Source: Dama dama
Taxonomy: Eukaryota > Chordata > Mammalia > Artiodactyla > Cervidae
Length of the DNA: 64,000 nucleotides
Assembly (NCBI RefSeq): GCF_033118175.1
Contig: NC_083699.1
Span: 44,117,001-44,181,000 of the forward strand
Direction: 5' to 3'
The position numbers and the translations under genes are program-made. Positions 1 through 11,009 of this stretch are shown piece after piece. The notes below the pieces were generated by a model. The model saw only the letters and a program-made list of their open reading frames with translations, did not search any database and had not been told where the DNA came from. How positions within the stretch are numbered: the first letter of the stretch is position 1; each line of letters begins with the position of its first letter.

Positions 1-98
1 GCCTGGAGAATCCCATGGACAGAGGAACCTGGGGAACTACAGTCCATAAGGTTGCAAAGAGTCAGGCATGACTAAAGTGACTTTGCACACACGCACAT
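1..98 (+). mobile_element. Bov-tA SINE, 3' part, cut by window edge
   Basis: The stretch carries the SINE body and tail (ATCCCATGGACAGAGGA, then the GTTGCAAAGAGTCAGGCATGACT tail, here split by differences). The tRNA-derived head lies outside the window. It abuts an L1 ORF2 fragment that resumes after a younger L1 at 113-683. Confidence 0.85.
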
Positions 99-112
99 GA
101 AAACTGGGCAGC

Positions 113-683
113 CAGGACATGGAAGCAACCTAGATGCCCATCAGCAGATGAACGGATAAGGAAGCTGTGGTACATATACACCATGGAATATTACTCAGCC
201 GTTAAAAAGAATTCATTTGAACCAGTCCTAATGAGATGGATGAAGCTGGAGCCCCTTATACAAAGTGAAGTAAGCCAGAAAGATAAAGAACATTACAGCA
301 TACTATCACATATATATGGAATTTAGAAAGATGGTAACGATAACCCTATATGCAAAACAGAAAAAGAGACACAGAAATACAGAACAGACTTTTGAACTCT
401 GTGGGAGAATGTGAGGGTGGGATATTTCAAAAGAACAGCATGTATACTATCTATGGTGAAACAGATCACCAGCCCAGGTGGGATGCATGAGACAAGTGCT
501 CCAGCCTGGTGCACTGGGAGGACTCGGGGGAATCGGGTGGAGAGGGAGGTGGGAGCGGGGATCGGGATGGGGAATACGTGTAAATCCATGGCTGATTCAT
601 ATCAGTGTATGACAAAACCCACTGAAATGTTGTGAAGTGATTGGCCTCCAACTAATAAAAAAAAAAAGATTTAAAAAAAAAAA
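113..683 (+). mobile_element. 5'-truncated L1 3' end with poly-A tail
   Basis: The sequence runs from the end of L1 ORF2 (AACCTAGATGCCCATCAGCAG region) through a G-rich 3' UTR to an A-rich tail at about 655-683. It is flanked by an exact 14-bp duplication, GAAAACTGGGCAGC, at 99-112 and 684-697. The duplicated word is itself L1 ORF2 sequence, so this copy landed inside an older L1. Ruminant-type L1 3' UTR is inferred from similarity to the L1 fragment at 62.9 kb. Confidence 0.85.
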
Positions 684-905
684 GAAAACTGGGCAGCTGC
701 ATGTAAAAGAATGAAATTATAACACCTTCTCACACTGGTATACAAAGGAAACTCAAAATGGATTAAAGACCTAAATGTAAGACTACCAAAACCCATGAAA
801 TTCCTAGAAGAAAATATAGGTAGAACACTCTTTGACAAAAATCTTTTTTGGACCTGGCTCCTAAGGCAAATGACACAAATGGGACATAATTGAAGATAAA
901 TACTG
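684..905 (+). mobile_element. Older L1 ORF2 fragment
   Basis: Degenerate L1 ORF2 3'-half sequence (ACTCAAAATGGATTAAAGAC and CCTAGAAGAAAATATAGG are recognisable landmarks). It is the target into which the L1 at 113-683 was inserted. No open frame of useful length survives. Confidence 0.75.
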
Positions 906-924
906 TACATGATCACTTTTATGT

Positions 925-1465
925 TTAAAATAATGAAACAAATGAATAAAGATTACTGAGCAAACATAGACTTACACATAAAAAGAACAAACTAGTGGTT
1001 ACCAGTAGGAACAGGGAAGGTGGAGGGGCAAGATACAGGTAGGGGATGAAGAGGTACAAACTAATAAGTATAAAATAAATAAACAACAAGGATATATGGT
1101 AAAGCACAAGAAATAGAGCCAATATTTTATAATTTTAATGAAACGTGTACCAAGTCACTTCAGTCATGTCCGACTCTGTGTGACCCTAAGGACTGCAAAT
1201 TGCCAGGCTCCTCTGTCCATGGGATTCTCCAGGTAAGGATACAGAAGTGGGTTGCCATGCCCTCCTCCAGGGGTTCTTCCTGACCCAGGGACCTGTTAAA
1301 GTCTAACCTGCATTGACGGGCGGGTTCTTTACCACTAGCACCACCTGGGAAGCCCTAAATGGAACAAACATAATCTATAAAACTATTGAATCACTATGTT
1401 GTATATCTGAAACTGATATAACACTATATATCAACTACACTTCAATTAAAAATAAAGAACTACAA
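925..1465 (+). mobile_element. Old L1 3' UTR, split by a SINE
   Basis: Landmarks are ACTAGTGGTTACCAGTAGG near 990, AGCCAATATTTTATAAT near 1117, and, after a SINE at 1145-1354, TCACTATGTTGTATATCTGA and CTACACTTCAATTAAAAATA. The two halves read as one L1M 3' end when the SINE is removed. Confidence 0.75.
1145..1354 (-). mobile_element. Bov-tA SINE inserted in L1
   Basis: Full-length antisense copy: tail at the left (AGTCACTTCAGTCATGTCCG), body GGGATTCTCCAGG, head at the right (CACCACCTGGGAAGCC). Flanking words TAATGAAAC (1136-1144) and AAATGGAAC (about 1356-1364) look like a decayed target duplication. Confidence 0.9.
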
Positions 1466-2270
1466 AATATACCAACAAAAAGATACTATTTCCCAATTAC
1501 TCAGATGTCAAAGATGCCAGTATTTGAGAATCCAGTGTACAAGAAAGAATGGAAAGGAAATGGTAATTATGAGTTTTATTAACCATGAAATACCATCTTC
1601 CTTCATACACAGTCTCTGCTCAGTACATAAGGAAGGTCAATAACTAGCTGCTGAATTGAATGAATATTTCACCCAGTGTTGTAGGTTACTTTCAAGACTG
1701 AGTTAACTGTATACTGTAGTTCATCTGCAGATAAGGCCTTAGTCAAATTTATTATAAACTTACTTGGAAATTATAAACAAAAACAACATGTGTCATGCAT
1801 TCAATCCTTCCTGAAAATAAATTACACACCCACCTAATGATTTCAAGCTTGAGAAAAATAAAGGAGGTCTTGATAGGAGTGAAAAGAAACTCAGACCAGG
1901 AGAAAAGCAGCATTTGGAACAGTTTCATTAACTAATCTAGCACAATCATCCTGGAAGACCAAAAGACCAAAACCTAGGAGAAGAGGTTTCTGTAGTACCC
2001 ATCAGAAATGACTCATACTTCCACACTGTACAACTGTTTCCCTTTCTGGCTTGACAGGTTAATTATCAAATAATGAAAAATGGAAAGATCAGAAATACCT
2101 GGTTTCTATAGCTTTATGCAAGTACCCAGTCCTTTGGATGTGTAAATTTGGGGATAAAGCTTCCAGTAGCTAGCACTAGATAACCTTCTTTGGCATCTGG
2201 GCCTGTGTAAATTTTTCATTTAGATTCAAATATTATTTTCATCTTAGAGCTATGTTCTCTTTGGATCCAT
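1466..2270. other. Unique A/T-rich sequence, no gene seen
   Basis: No recognisable repeat, exon or motif apart from short chance open frames. Confidence 0.5.
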
Positions 2271-2274
2271 TTCT

Positions 2275-2500
2275 TCTCACTTGGTGGAAAGCACAGTGGA
2301 CAAGACTTGTACTTTCAAATCAGAATGGATCTGGCTTTATTTCTCAACCCAGACATTTAATAGGTGATGTCAGTTCTCCAAATTAAATTTTTTCTCATTT
2401 GCACAATGGAGTGGCTATTAATAATCAAATAAAGTATCTCTACATAGAGCCTAGCAAAGAGTGCTCAATTAATGGTGGTAATGATAGTGGCGGTGCGGGG
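2275..2500 (+). mobile_element. MIR SINE
   Basis: Diverged MIR: head-like GTGGAAAGCACAGTGGACAAG, core CATTTGCACAATGGAG, tail GAGCCTAGCAAAGAGTGCTC AATTAAT. Confidence 0.65.
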
Positions 2501-2754
2501 CGCTTTTCTGACACTGATCACTTTGGGAAAACTTTGCCATTAATAATCTTTTTCAAGTTAAAGATATATTCAGCAACAGCAACATCAATCATCTGTTATG
2601 TGAGATTATTTCTATAACTTCTATGCTACATGCTATATAGGTAATTAGGAACCGTTTTTGTTTAAGGAAAGAAACTTAGAAAATTGGATTTTTAGAAGAA
2701 AGGTTTTGAGGATTTTTGCTTCATCAAAACTCTAAGAAATGATAGCTAATGGAC

Positions 2755-2931
2755 ATAAAATTTCATTTGGGGTGGATATAATGTTCTGGAATTAGACAGT
2801 GATGATGGTGGCACAGTCTTGGGAATATAGAAAACCACTCAACTGTACACTTTACAGGGGGTGAATTTTATAATAGCTGAATCACATAGCAGCTTTTAAA
2901 AATTCTATAAGGAAAATAATCGGGCCTCCGA
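2755..2931 (+). mobile_element. Old L1 3' end
   Basis: Contains ATGTTCTGGAATTAGACAGT and CAACTGTACACTTTACAGGG, typical of L1M 3' UTRs. A Bov-tA SINE interrupts it to the right. Confidence 0.7.
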
Positions 2932-2943
2932 AAGATAGTGTGT

Positions 2944-3156
2944 CCGTGTGTGCTCAGTCGCTTTAGTCTTGTCCGACTCTTTTCCACCCTATTGACTAGC
3001 CCACCAAGCTCCTCTGTCCATGGGATTCTCCAGGCAAGAATACTGGAGTGGGTTGCCATGCCATCCTCCAGGGGATCTTCCCCACCCAGGGAATGAACCC
3101 AAGTCTCCTGCATTGCAGACAGATTCTTTACCATTGAGCCACCAGGGAAGTCCAGC
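2944..3156 (-). mobile_element. Bov-tA SINE
   Basis: Full-length antisense copy. Flanks AAGATAGTGTGT (2932-2943) and AAGATGGTATGT (3157-3168) match at 10 of 12 positions, consistent with an aged target duplication. Confidence 0.9.
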
Positions 3157-3289
3157 AAGATGGTATGTAACTACAAAATTAATTTAAGTGATGATTCCTT
3201 TTCCTTTTTCTCTTTCATTTTAGTTGCCTTTCTTATTTGGATGGAAGGCCACTCCAAGTCCTACAGATTATAACTGTCAATCTTTACAG

Positions 3290-3530
3290 TGGTCTCACAG
3301 GAAATATTGGAGATCTCAGAGCTGTAAGTTCCTCAGCTCAAATCCCAGTGTTACCAGCTGAGTGTGTTCAAGCACAGATGAACTTCTCTGAGCTTCATTT
3401 TTCTCATTTATAAAGTGAGGTTAACGACCTGTCTTGAAGGGTTGTTGCGGCAACAAAACATGAAAGAAATAAAGGAGAAGTGAGTTTTACGCAGAGTTTA
3501 GCACTTATAGACTCCTCACAAATAAGAGTT
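3290..3530 (+). mobile_element. MIR SINE
   Basis: MIR order is visible: CAAATCCCAGTGTTACCAGC, then CTTCTCTGAGCTTCATTTTT, a purine-rich segment, GGGTTGTTGCGG and GAGTTTAGCACTTATAGAC. Confidence 0.75.
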
Positions 3531-4080
3531 TCTTATTTCCTTTATCCCAAGATCTTCGATCTGATTCATAAGGATTGGAACATTTCTACAAGAGGTTTTT
3601 TTAAAATCAGGACATGATATAAATCACCCACTGGTCATTCCTATATATAAAACTTATAATATGTAAATGTAAATATCTTTATTAAAGATGGATTCTAAGG
3701 CTTTAAGGTTATTAACAATATTTCAGAATTTGATACTTGACAAGCAAAGAAATGAAGAGAAAATATGGAAAATCAGTCCCCCTTCCATTCTCCACCACAT
3801 GCCTGATGCGTCACTGACACCTCGTGCTGAGGAATATAAGTAGCTTCTGCTTAGGAGGAGGTGTTAGCATGATGCCCGCTTATTCAGAGAGTGTTTTCTG
3901 TTTATTATTTATTTGTCATTTTTAATCCAAGGTATCACCTAGACACTCAGCATTAGGGCTAAATTCTGGATTAGCAAGCACCAAAATCATGCCTTAGCTA
4001 TTTTATTAGTCAATAGGTACAACTATCAAAAAGACCAACATTGAAGGTGAAAAAACAGCCAGCACCAAGCTTTCAACTGT
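3531..4080. other. Unique sequence, no gene seen
   Basis: Nothing recognisable; scattered short A/T runs only. Confidence 0.4.
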
Positions 4081-4093
4081 TACATATATGTTA

Positions 4094-4110
4094 AATATAT
4101 ATATATGTAT

Positions 4111-4137
<27 letters not shown>
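4094..4137. repeat. (AT)n(AC)n microsatellite
   Basis: An alternating AT block passes into about 13 AC units; candidate polymorphic locus. Confidence 0.95.
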
Positions 4138-4144
<7 letters not shown>

Positions 4145-4249
4145 GTGGGTAAAAAATTCTGTGAGCAGAGACACAAAAATGTGCCCATGGCTACTTCCCA
4201 CGGGTGAGTATGGTGGTTACTGGCAGTCGAGGGGAAGCAACAGAATACA

Positions 4250-4404
4250 GGGCTTCCCCAGTGGCTCAGGGTAAAGAACCGCCTACTATCAAATGAGGGT
4301 TCAATCCCTGGGTCAGGAAGATCCCCTGGAGGAGGGCATGGCAACCCACTCCAGTATTCCTGCCGGGAGAATCCCATGGACAGAGGGGACTGGCGGGCTA
4401 CAGT
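4250..4404 (+). mobile_element. Bov-tA SINE, 3' truncated
   Basis: Head GGGCTTCCCCAGTGGCTCAG and body are present, but the copy stops at GGGCTACAGTAT, lacking the BovB-derived tail. Confidence 0.85.
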
Positions 4405-4594
4405 ATAATGTATGTGAAGCTAGAGATGTAGTACCTGGGGAGCACTGAAACACTCAAGACATTATCATTGATTTCTATTCCTGCATCTTTGCGTTAAATT
4501 TTCTACAACTATTGTTGAAGACTTTTAAAATCAGAAATAAATATTATTTGTTTTTTAAAAAAAACAGCATCTTTTTATTTTTATAAGCAATTTT

Positions 4595-4665
4595 TTAAGT
4601 TATTTTTAATTGGCAGATAATTGCTTTACAATGACGTGTTGGTTTCTGCTGTATATAAGTCATTT
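4595..4665 (-). mobile_element. L1 3' UTR fragment
   Basis: TTTTTAATTGGCAGATAATTG and CTTTACAATGACGTGTTGG resemble the antisense of ruminant L1 3' ends. Confidence 0.5.
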
Positions 4666-5206
4666 TTTAAAAAATTTATTATAATGGCAAATACTCTTAA
4701 GGTCACAACATCAACAAATACTTCTTTCATGACCCAACATATGTGCTTCATTCTTGGATCTTAGTGAAAGCCATAAAATGTTTGTAAACATGCTATTGTT
4801 ATTTACAGTTTTTCTGAAGTCAAATGGAGAAATTTTCTAGAAAAGCATCAACTATGAATTGGATGGAATTTCCTGATTCTCTGCACAGACTTCTAAGGAT
4901 TCATATACCACTTCTACTTCCAGGAAGTGGATTAAGCAGTATCTCCAAGGCAGTACCAAGTACTCTTTTTGAAAAGTGTACCAGTTTACAGTTTTACCAC
5001 ATAGACCTACCAATGCTTCCAGCCCCTCAAATGACATGTTTAAAAATGGAAATAAAATAGACTCTTATTCCTGAGGTTCTAGGGTCAATTTTTACAAGCT
5101 TAGGAAAAGTGAGAGATCAACCAAGTATCCAGATATTCTAAGAAAAAAAAAAGACTGGGATGGGTAATTTCCAGAGTCAGTTTTTTAATTCCCAAACTTT
5201 TGCAGC

Positions 5207-5234
5207 CACACACACACACACACACACACACACA
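5207..5234. repeat. (CA)n microsatellite
   Basis: About 14 uninterrupted CA units. Confidence 0.95.
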
Positions 5235-5659
5235 AAGGCACACCACGCACATATACATCCTTAATTTTTCAATTCATTTTCCTAATCTAATTAGAATACA
5301 TTGTTTTCAAGGGAATTTGTGTTCTTACACAAATAAATAAATTTTTGCTTCTGATGGGGTTTTTTGGTTTCCCAAGCAATTTTTGCATTTTCAAAACAGT
5401 CATTTAGGGACATCAAACCTGGGCAGCACTTATGTGGAACAAGCTGTATTAGCAAGCTTCATTCACAATCTTAAATTGCTTTCTCTAACCCTATTTCTCC
5501 CAAGCACCTTCACAAGGAAATAAAGGATGGATGTATATATCCATTTTCAAAATATTTCATCTGACATCATTATCTTAGTCAAAGGAAAATATCCCTAGTT
5601 TCACAATTGTTTGGGGAAAGAAATTTAAAATCGTGTGTGCTCAGGAATACAAAACAACT

Positions 5660-6460
5660 TTTGATAAAACATTGTTGAATATTTCACCCCCTTCTTCAAA
5701 AGTTTATTATGGTTCCTTTATAGCCTAAAAAAGAAATTCCAACATCTTTATCTTGACATTCAAAAACTGGCACAATTGTTACCTAGCTTTCTGACCACAG
5801 TTTATCCAGTATCCCATCACATATAATTACTTCAAGTTCACAATTCCATATCTGAAATACCTATTACTGAGTATGTATTGTAATTTGGATTTTGAGGACA
5901 CAAGGTGGTATTTTTAAAAAGTAGTACAGTGAATGTTTAAAGTATTAGCAAAATCTCTGTATGTTGGAGCAAGACTTATAATAAAAAAGCATTGATATTT
6001 CTGCAGCAAAATTTACAAAGATTCTCATAAGTGGAGTAAGTAAAGATTATAAACAGCCTCGTGTCAGCTCAGGTCAAGTTGTGCCACAAGTTTGCTGTAA
6101 CTTAAGAAGGAAACACGATTTTCAGAGCTTCTTAGAAACTGTAGAGAATGGGTTGTGAGCCTGCATGTGCTTTACTTGAACATATAGATCTTTGAACTTT
6201 TGAGCTTTTGTTAATTTTCTTTCTGTAGCCAAGTAGATCCTCTGCATCTCTTCTAATTTATTCAGCTCCATCATGGGCCAGTTCAAATATCAACTCTTCC
6301 ATAGAGCCTGAAGTCAGAAGATTCATCTTCCCTCTGTTGTCTGCTGTTTATTTCTTCCTCCGCACTAGAAATTCCTTAAGATACAACCCTGTGTTTGCTT
6401 TGCCTTTGCATACTGTGATACCTAGCAGTGTATTTTCCTCAAAAGGGTAAATAAATTAAG
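5660..6460 (+). mobile_element. L2 fragments (LINE2)
   Basis: Two diverged pieces. The left (about 5690-5880) resembles the L2 segment that also occurs at 54.55 kb. The right (6265-6460) has GGGCCAGTTCAAATATCAAC TC and ends in the L2 3' pattern ACCTAGCAGTG. Continuity between them is inferred. Confidence 0.5.
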
Positions 6461-6627
6461 CAAGCCTACCCAAAACAAAACTATTGACAAAGCAAGCATT
6501 ATGACGTATCTCTGTTTCTCTCTATAAACCTGGATTTTTACAAAATGACCATTTTCTGTTTTTTATTAAACTAGTTTTACTCAGAACCTATCTTTCTGGT
6601 TAAATTTTTTCTAGCAAGGCTGAGAAG

Positions 6628-6723
6628 TGACAACCCACTCCAGTATTCTTGTCTGGAAAACTCCATGGACAGAGGAGCCTGGTGGGCTACAGTTCATGGG
6701 GTCTCAAAGAGTCAGCCACAATT
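6628..6723 (+). mobile_element. Bov-tA SINE, 5' truncated
   Basis: Only the BovB-derived body and tail remain: CAACCCACTCCAGTATTCTT to AAAGAGTCAGCCACAATTGA. Confidence 0.85.
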
Positions 6724-7560
6724 GAGAAAAATAATAAGCAGGATAGTAACTAGCTTTCATTCAAGTTCAAGTCTAAGTAGACTTCAAAGATATCAATTTT
6801 AGATTAGTGTAGTGCTAAGAAAATAAAAGTTAAAAAATTAACTCTCTCATATATTACACTCTTTATTCTTCTATAATTATTTAAGCATATTTGAATTATT
6901 TCCAGAAGCAGGCTTTATGCTCTTTAGTGGGTTAGAAATGTGTCTTCTTAGTTTATATTCTTTTTAGTACTCTACAGATAATTGAGGGTTCCTTAATGAA
7001 TTAATATATGACTAATAATAATTATTATGGATAAAGATAATTCTTATATTAAATATTTAGGTGAATGGAATAACTATTTTTCTAATATTTGAGATCAGAG
7101 AACATATCTCTAAACATAAATTGTATCCTATTATTTAAATTTGAGGGGATACAGTGTAGTTCCTTTGAGTTCCAGCTTAACTTTAACCTTATGCTGTTTA
7201 CGATCTTATGGTTTATTTTGGCAATTTAGCTGACTGTCATATGAAATGATAGTTTGACTCCTTTTGTAATAAAGGAATTATTGGGATATTTTAAAAGGAG
7301 ACAAATAAGGAATGAATAAAATACTTCCCATAATATGAATAACAATAGAAATAGCATATTGTATGTATTCTGGCTATGAGGGTTGAAGAATAACCCTAAA
7401 TAATTCCTATATCACAAGATTAATAAATCAAATATGGATTTTCCACATATGGTATCATTTTTCACATGGAATAGTTGTATGATATTAGGCACAAAACTAA
7501 GCAGCATTCTGGGGGTATTAAAACAGCCAACCTCTGTGATCTGTTTCAGGTGATGAGTCT
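6724..7560. other. Unique A/T-rich sequence, no gene seen
   Basis: No repeat family recognised and no credible exon. Confidence 0.4.
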
Positions 7561-7566
7561 GTAAGT

Positions 7567-8232
7567 CTAGGTAAGAGCTAGACATCTATTTCTGGAACCA
7601 TCACCACAATTACCTTGTCTGGGCTTTGACTTTTCCTGCTCCTGGGGACTGGATGGAAAGTCAGATGAAGAAGCTTGAGGACAACTTAAATCCCCAGTGA
7701 GCAGATACCAAGACTCACAATGGATCCACCAAAATATGTCTGAAGAAAATCCTACCCTCGGTCCCCACCTAGTAGAAAAGACCCCATGATGATCAAGAAC
7801 AGCTGACCAGCGTTCTGATCGGCAGCCTGCAGTGTAGCACTGCGTGACGTTCCCGTGCCAACAATAGCTGTCTGAGGAAACAAATACTACCAGTTGCCCC
7901 CTCGTGTAGGTACAACCTAACACTGCACTCTAGCCCCACAGCTACATGTGTATAAGCTCTAATTATCGAGACAAGTATATCAGTTCATCATGACAAACAC
8001 ATTTTCCCTGGCACTGGATTTCAGGAGACATTATCACGTGCATCCACAGTAAAAGGGCAGTGAGAGTCTTAAAGCACACAGTCTTCAACAGGAATTTTGG
8101 AATAATGTTCCAATAACCCAGGAAAAATCTTTCCTCCATGACCATAGCTCTTTTTTTCCTCCATAGAAAATCCTTCACAATCATGTACATACCTTTCATG
8201 AGATCTTTGCCTTCTAACAAAGCTGTGAATCC
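7567..8232 (-). other. Unassigned stretch with two antisense open frames
   Basis: Two antisense frames (85 codons at 7963-8220 and 118 codons at 7567-7923) sit in sequence less A/T-rich than its surroundings and end 58 bases before a BovB. Around 8073-8232 a second antisense frame is also open for about 50 codons. No domain, signal peptide or splice pattern is recognised. It could be a decayed processed gene copy, unlisted repeat, or chance. The BovB duplication word at 8278 marks where independent sequence ends. Confidence 0.25.
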
Positions 8233-8290
8233 TGTCCCACTGCCGTCCTTAGTGCTGGCCCCTGTCTAGAGGAGGATGACCAGGTGACAT

Positions 8291-9373
8291 CTACTTCTAC
8301 TTCATTGACTATGCTAAAGCATTTGACTGTGTGGATCACAAGGAACTGTGGAAATTCTTCAAGAGATGGGAATACCAGACCACCTTACCTGCCTCCTGAG
8401 AAATCTGTATGCAGGTCAAGAAGCAACAGTTAGAACCGGACATGGAACAACAGACTGATTCCAAATTGGGAAAGGAGTATGTCAAAGTTGTATATTGTCA
8501 CCCTGCTTACTTAACTTATATGCAGAGTATATCATGCAAAATGTCGGGCTTAATAAAGAACAAGCTGGGATCAAGATTACCAGGAGAAATATCTATAACC
8601 TCAGATATGCAGATGACATCACCCTTATCACAGAAAGCAAAGAGGAACTAAAGAGCCTCTTGATGAAAGTGAAAGAGGAGAGTGAAAAAGCTGGTTTAAA
8701 ATTCAACATTCAAAAAACTAAGATCATGGCATCCGGTCCCATCACTTCATGGAAAATAGATGGGGAAACAATGGAAACAGTGAGAGATTTTATTTTCTTG
8801 GGCTCCAAAATCACTGCAGATGGTGACTACAGCCATGAAATTAAAAGACACTTGCTCCTTGGAAGAAAAGCTATGACCAACCTAGACAGCATATTTAAAA
8901 GCACAGATATTACTTTACTGACAAAGGTCTGTCTAGTCAAAGCTATGGTTTTTCCAGTGGTCATGTATGGATGTGAGAGTTGGACAACAAAGAAAGTTGA
9001 GTGCTGAAGGATTGATGCTTTTGAACTGTGGTATTGGAGAAGACTCTTGAGAGTAGACTTCAAGATCAAACCAGTCAATCCTAAAGGAAATCAGTGCTGA
9101 ATATTCATTGGAAGGACTTATACTGAAGCTGAAGTTCCAATATTTTGTCCACCTGACGGAAGAACTGACTCATTAGAAAAGACCCTGACCTGGGAAAGAT
9201 TGAAAGGAGGAGAAGAAGGGGATGACAGAGGATGAGTTGGTTGGATGGCATCACCGACTCAATGGACATGAGTTTGAGCAAGCTCCAGGAGTTGGTGATG
9301 GACAGGGAAGCCTGGCATGCTGAGGTCCATGGGGTTGCAAAGAGTTGGACACAACTGAGTGACTGAACTGACT
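8291..9373 (+). mobile_element. BovB LINE, 5' truncated
   Basis: Starts within the reverse-transcriptase domain (TTCATTGACTATGCTAAAGC, encoding the FIDYAKAFD motif A region) and runs to the characteristic 3' end GAGTGACTGAACTGACTG. Flanks GACCAGGTGACAT (8278-8290) and GACCAAGTGACAC (9374-9386) match at 11 of 13 positions, so the insertion boundaries are well supported. The copy lacks the endonuclease half. Confidence 0.95.
8495..9007 (+). pseudogene. BovB reverse transcriptase C-terminal fragment
   Basis: A 170-codon remnant of the BovB polyprotein, which in the family carries an AP-type endonuclease followed by reverse transcriptase and performs target-primed reverse transcription. The fragment begins just before the catalytic strand motif YADD (8606-8617, context LRYADDITL), then has the family-typical blocks KLNIQKTK-like (here FNIQKTKIMASG), FLGSKITADGD and VKAMVFPVVMYGCESW. 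It stops at 9005-9007, where the residue expected to follow the cysteine of VEC is replaced by a stop. It has no 5' promoter or upstream domains and is a dead copy. Similar fragments recur at 14.2, 25.1, 43.7 and 48.0 kb. Confidence 0.9.
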
Positions 9374-9386
9374 GACCAAGTGACAC

Positions 9387-9884
9387 ATGTTAAAGAGATT
9401 GGAATTGTAACAGGTAGAGAAATTAACTCCCAGAAGAAAGTAAAATCATCCATAATATATCCAGAGAGCTCTTTCATAGACAAAATATTGTTTAATTGTT
9501 CAATGTGGCAGTCCCCCAGCCAGCTTAGGGCAAGATGCTGGTATTTTAAGGAGACAATTCTCAACCTGATATCAGAAAATCTTTCTGTCCTTCCACTCCT
9601 CCCACAATTGAAGTTACTTGTTTCTGCTCTTAGTGAGCTTCCTGTCACCATTAGAGAATATTTAAGCATTGGGCAAAGGAAATTGAACCACATGGCTACA
9701 TTCTCTGAGATAAATTAGGTCTCAGAGATTTTGACAAGAAAAGTGGTCCAACCAGACTGACTCAAGGCATAGGGATCTATATATCCTGAACAGAGTCTAC
9801 CCAAAGAAAACAGAGAAAAGCTTAATATTTCTCCAACTTGAGGTTGGATAAAATTAGCTAGCTGTAGCCATTGCCTCCTAAATG
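9387..9884. other. Unique sequence, no gene seen
   Basis: A 119-codon frame at 9359-9718 starts in the BovB tail and has no recognisable domain, so it is treated as chance. Confidence 0.4.
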
Positions 9885-10690
9885 ATGAAAAGAGTAGTAT
9901 AGTGGAAAAGACTCCTGACTTTTGAGTCTGGCTAACTTGTAAGGAAAGTTATGACTAACTTAGACAGCATATTAAAAAGCAGAGACATTACTTTGCCAAC
10001 AAAGGTCTGTTTATTCAAGGCTATGGTTTTTCCAGTGGTCATGTATGGATGTGAGATTTGGACTATAAAGAAAGCTGAGCACAGAAGAGTTAATGCTTTT
10101 GAACTGTGGTGTTGGAAAAGACTCTTGAGAGTCCCTTGGACTGCAAGGAGATCCAACCAGTCCATCCTAAAGGATATCAGTCCTGGGAGTTCATTGGAAG
10201 GACTGATGCTGAAGCTGAAATTCCAATACTTTGGCCACCTGATGAGAAGAGCTGACTCATTTGAAAAGACCCTGACGCTGGGAAAGATTGAGGGCAAGAA
10301 GAGAAGGGTATGACAGAGGATGAGATGGTTGGATGGTATCAGCGACTCAATGGACATGAGTTTGGATAAACTCCGGGAGTTTGTGATGGACAGGGAGGCC
10401 TGGCATGCTGCAGTTCATGGGGTCACAAAGAGTCAGACACAACTGAGCTACTGAACTGAACGGAACTGAACTTGAATTCAAGTCCTGGTTCTGTCATCCT
10501 GTAGTGTGATCTTAGATAACTTATATAACCTCTCTGAGTCTCAGCTGCTTCATCTAAATATAGATAAGAACTCCTTATTACAGAGTATTGTAAGGAGCCC
10601 ATGAAATGTTATACATACCGAGTTTAGCACAATGTTAGGCTTAGAATAAAAACTAAATTAACTGAAGTTATCATCATTAATAGTGTAAGT
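9885..10690 (+). mobile_element. MIR SINE split by BovB
   Basis: MIR head GTATAGTGGAAAAGACTCC to GAGTCTGGCTAAC (9885-9938) resumes at 10475 with AATTCAAGTCCTGGTTCTGT and continues to the L2-like tail. Removing 9939-10468 restores an ordinary MIR. Confidence 0.85.
9939..10468 (+). mobile_element. BovB LINE 3' end inside a MIR
   Basis: Begins at AAGGAAAGTTATGACTAAC within the region after YADD and ends in GAACTGAACGGAACTGAA. A short duplication AACTTG is at 9934-9939 and 10469-10474. A 120-codon remnant of the polyprotein (9951-10313) is open and includes VKAMVFPVVMYGCE-like sequence (here FKAMVFPVV). Confidence 0.9.
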
Positions 10691-10854
10691 GCATACTACA
10701 GCAAACTCAGCCTTTAAAGATCATCTGTGGAAAGATCAATTTCAGATACATTCACAAATAAGGGAGATATTTAAGATGGGTTGTACTTTTAAAATCTGTA
10801 ACATGATTGCCATCTGAAATTTCTGCCTTTAAAAAATGGGGGGATATTGTGACA

Positions 10855-10964
10855 GATTCTTGCCTGAAAAATCCCATGGACAGAGGAGACTGGCAGGCTA
10901 CAGTCCATAGGGTTGCAAAGAGTTGGAAAGAACTGAGTGACTGAACACACACACACAACCATTG
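10855..10964 (+). mobile_element. Bov-tA SINE, 5' truncated
   Basis: Body ATCCCATGGACAGAGGAGAC and tail GTTGCAAAGAGTTGGAAAG, ending in a short CA run. Confidence 0.85.
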
Positions 10965-11009
10965 TAACAGATCAAGAACATATGAAAACCACAATGGAGA
11001 GAAAGGATT

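Noticed and set aside
8495..9007. Open frame as an active reverse transcriptase gene
   Set aside because: It is a 5'-truncated BovB with no endonuclease and a premature stop.
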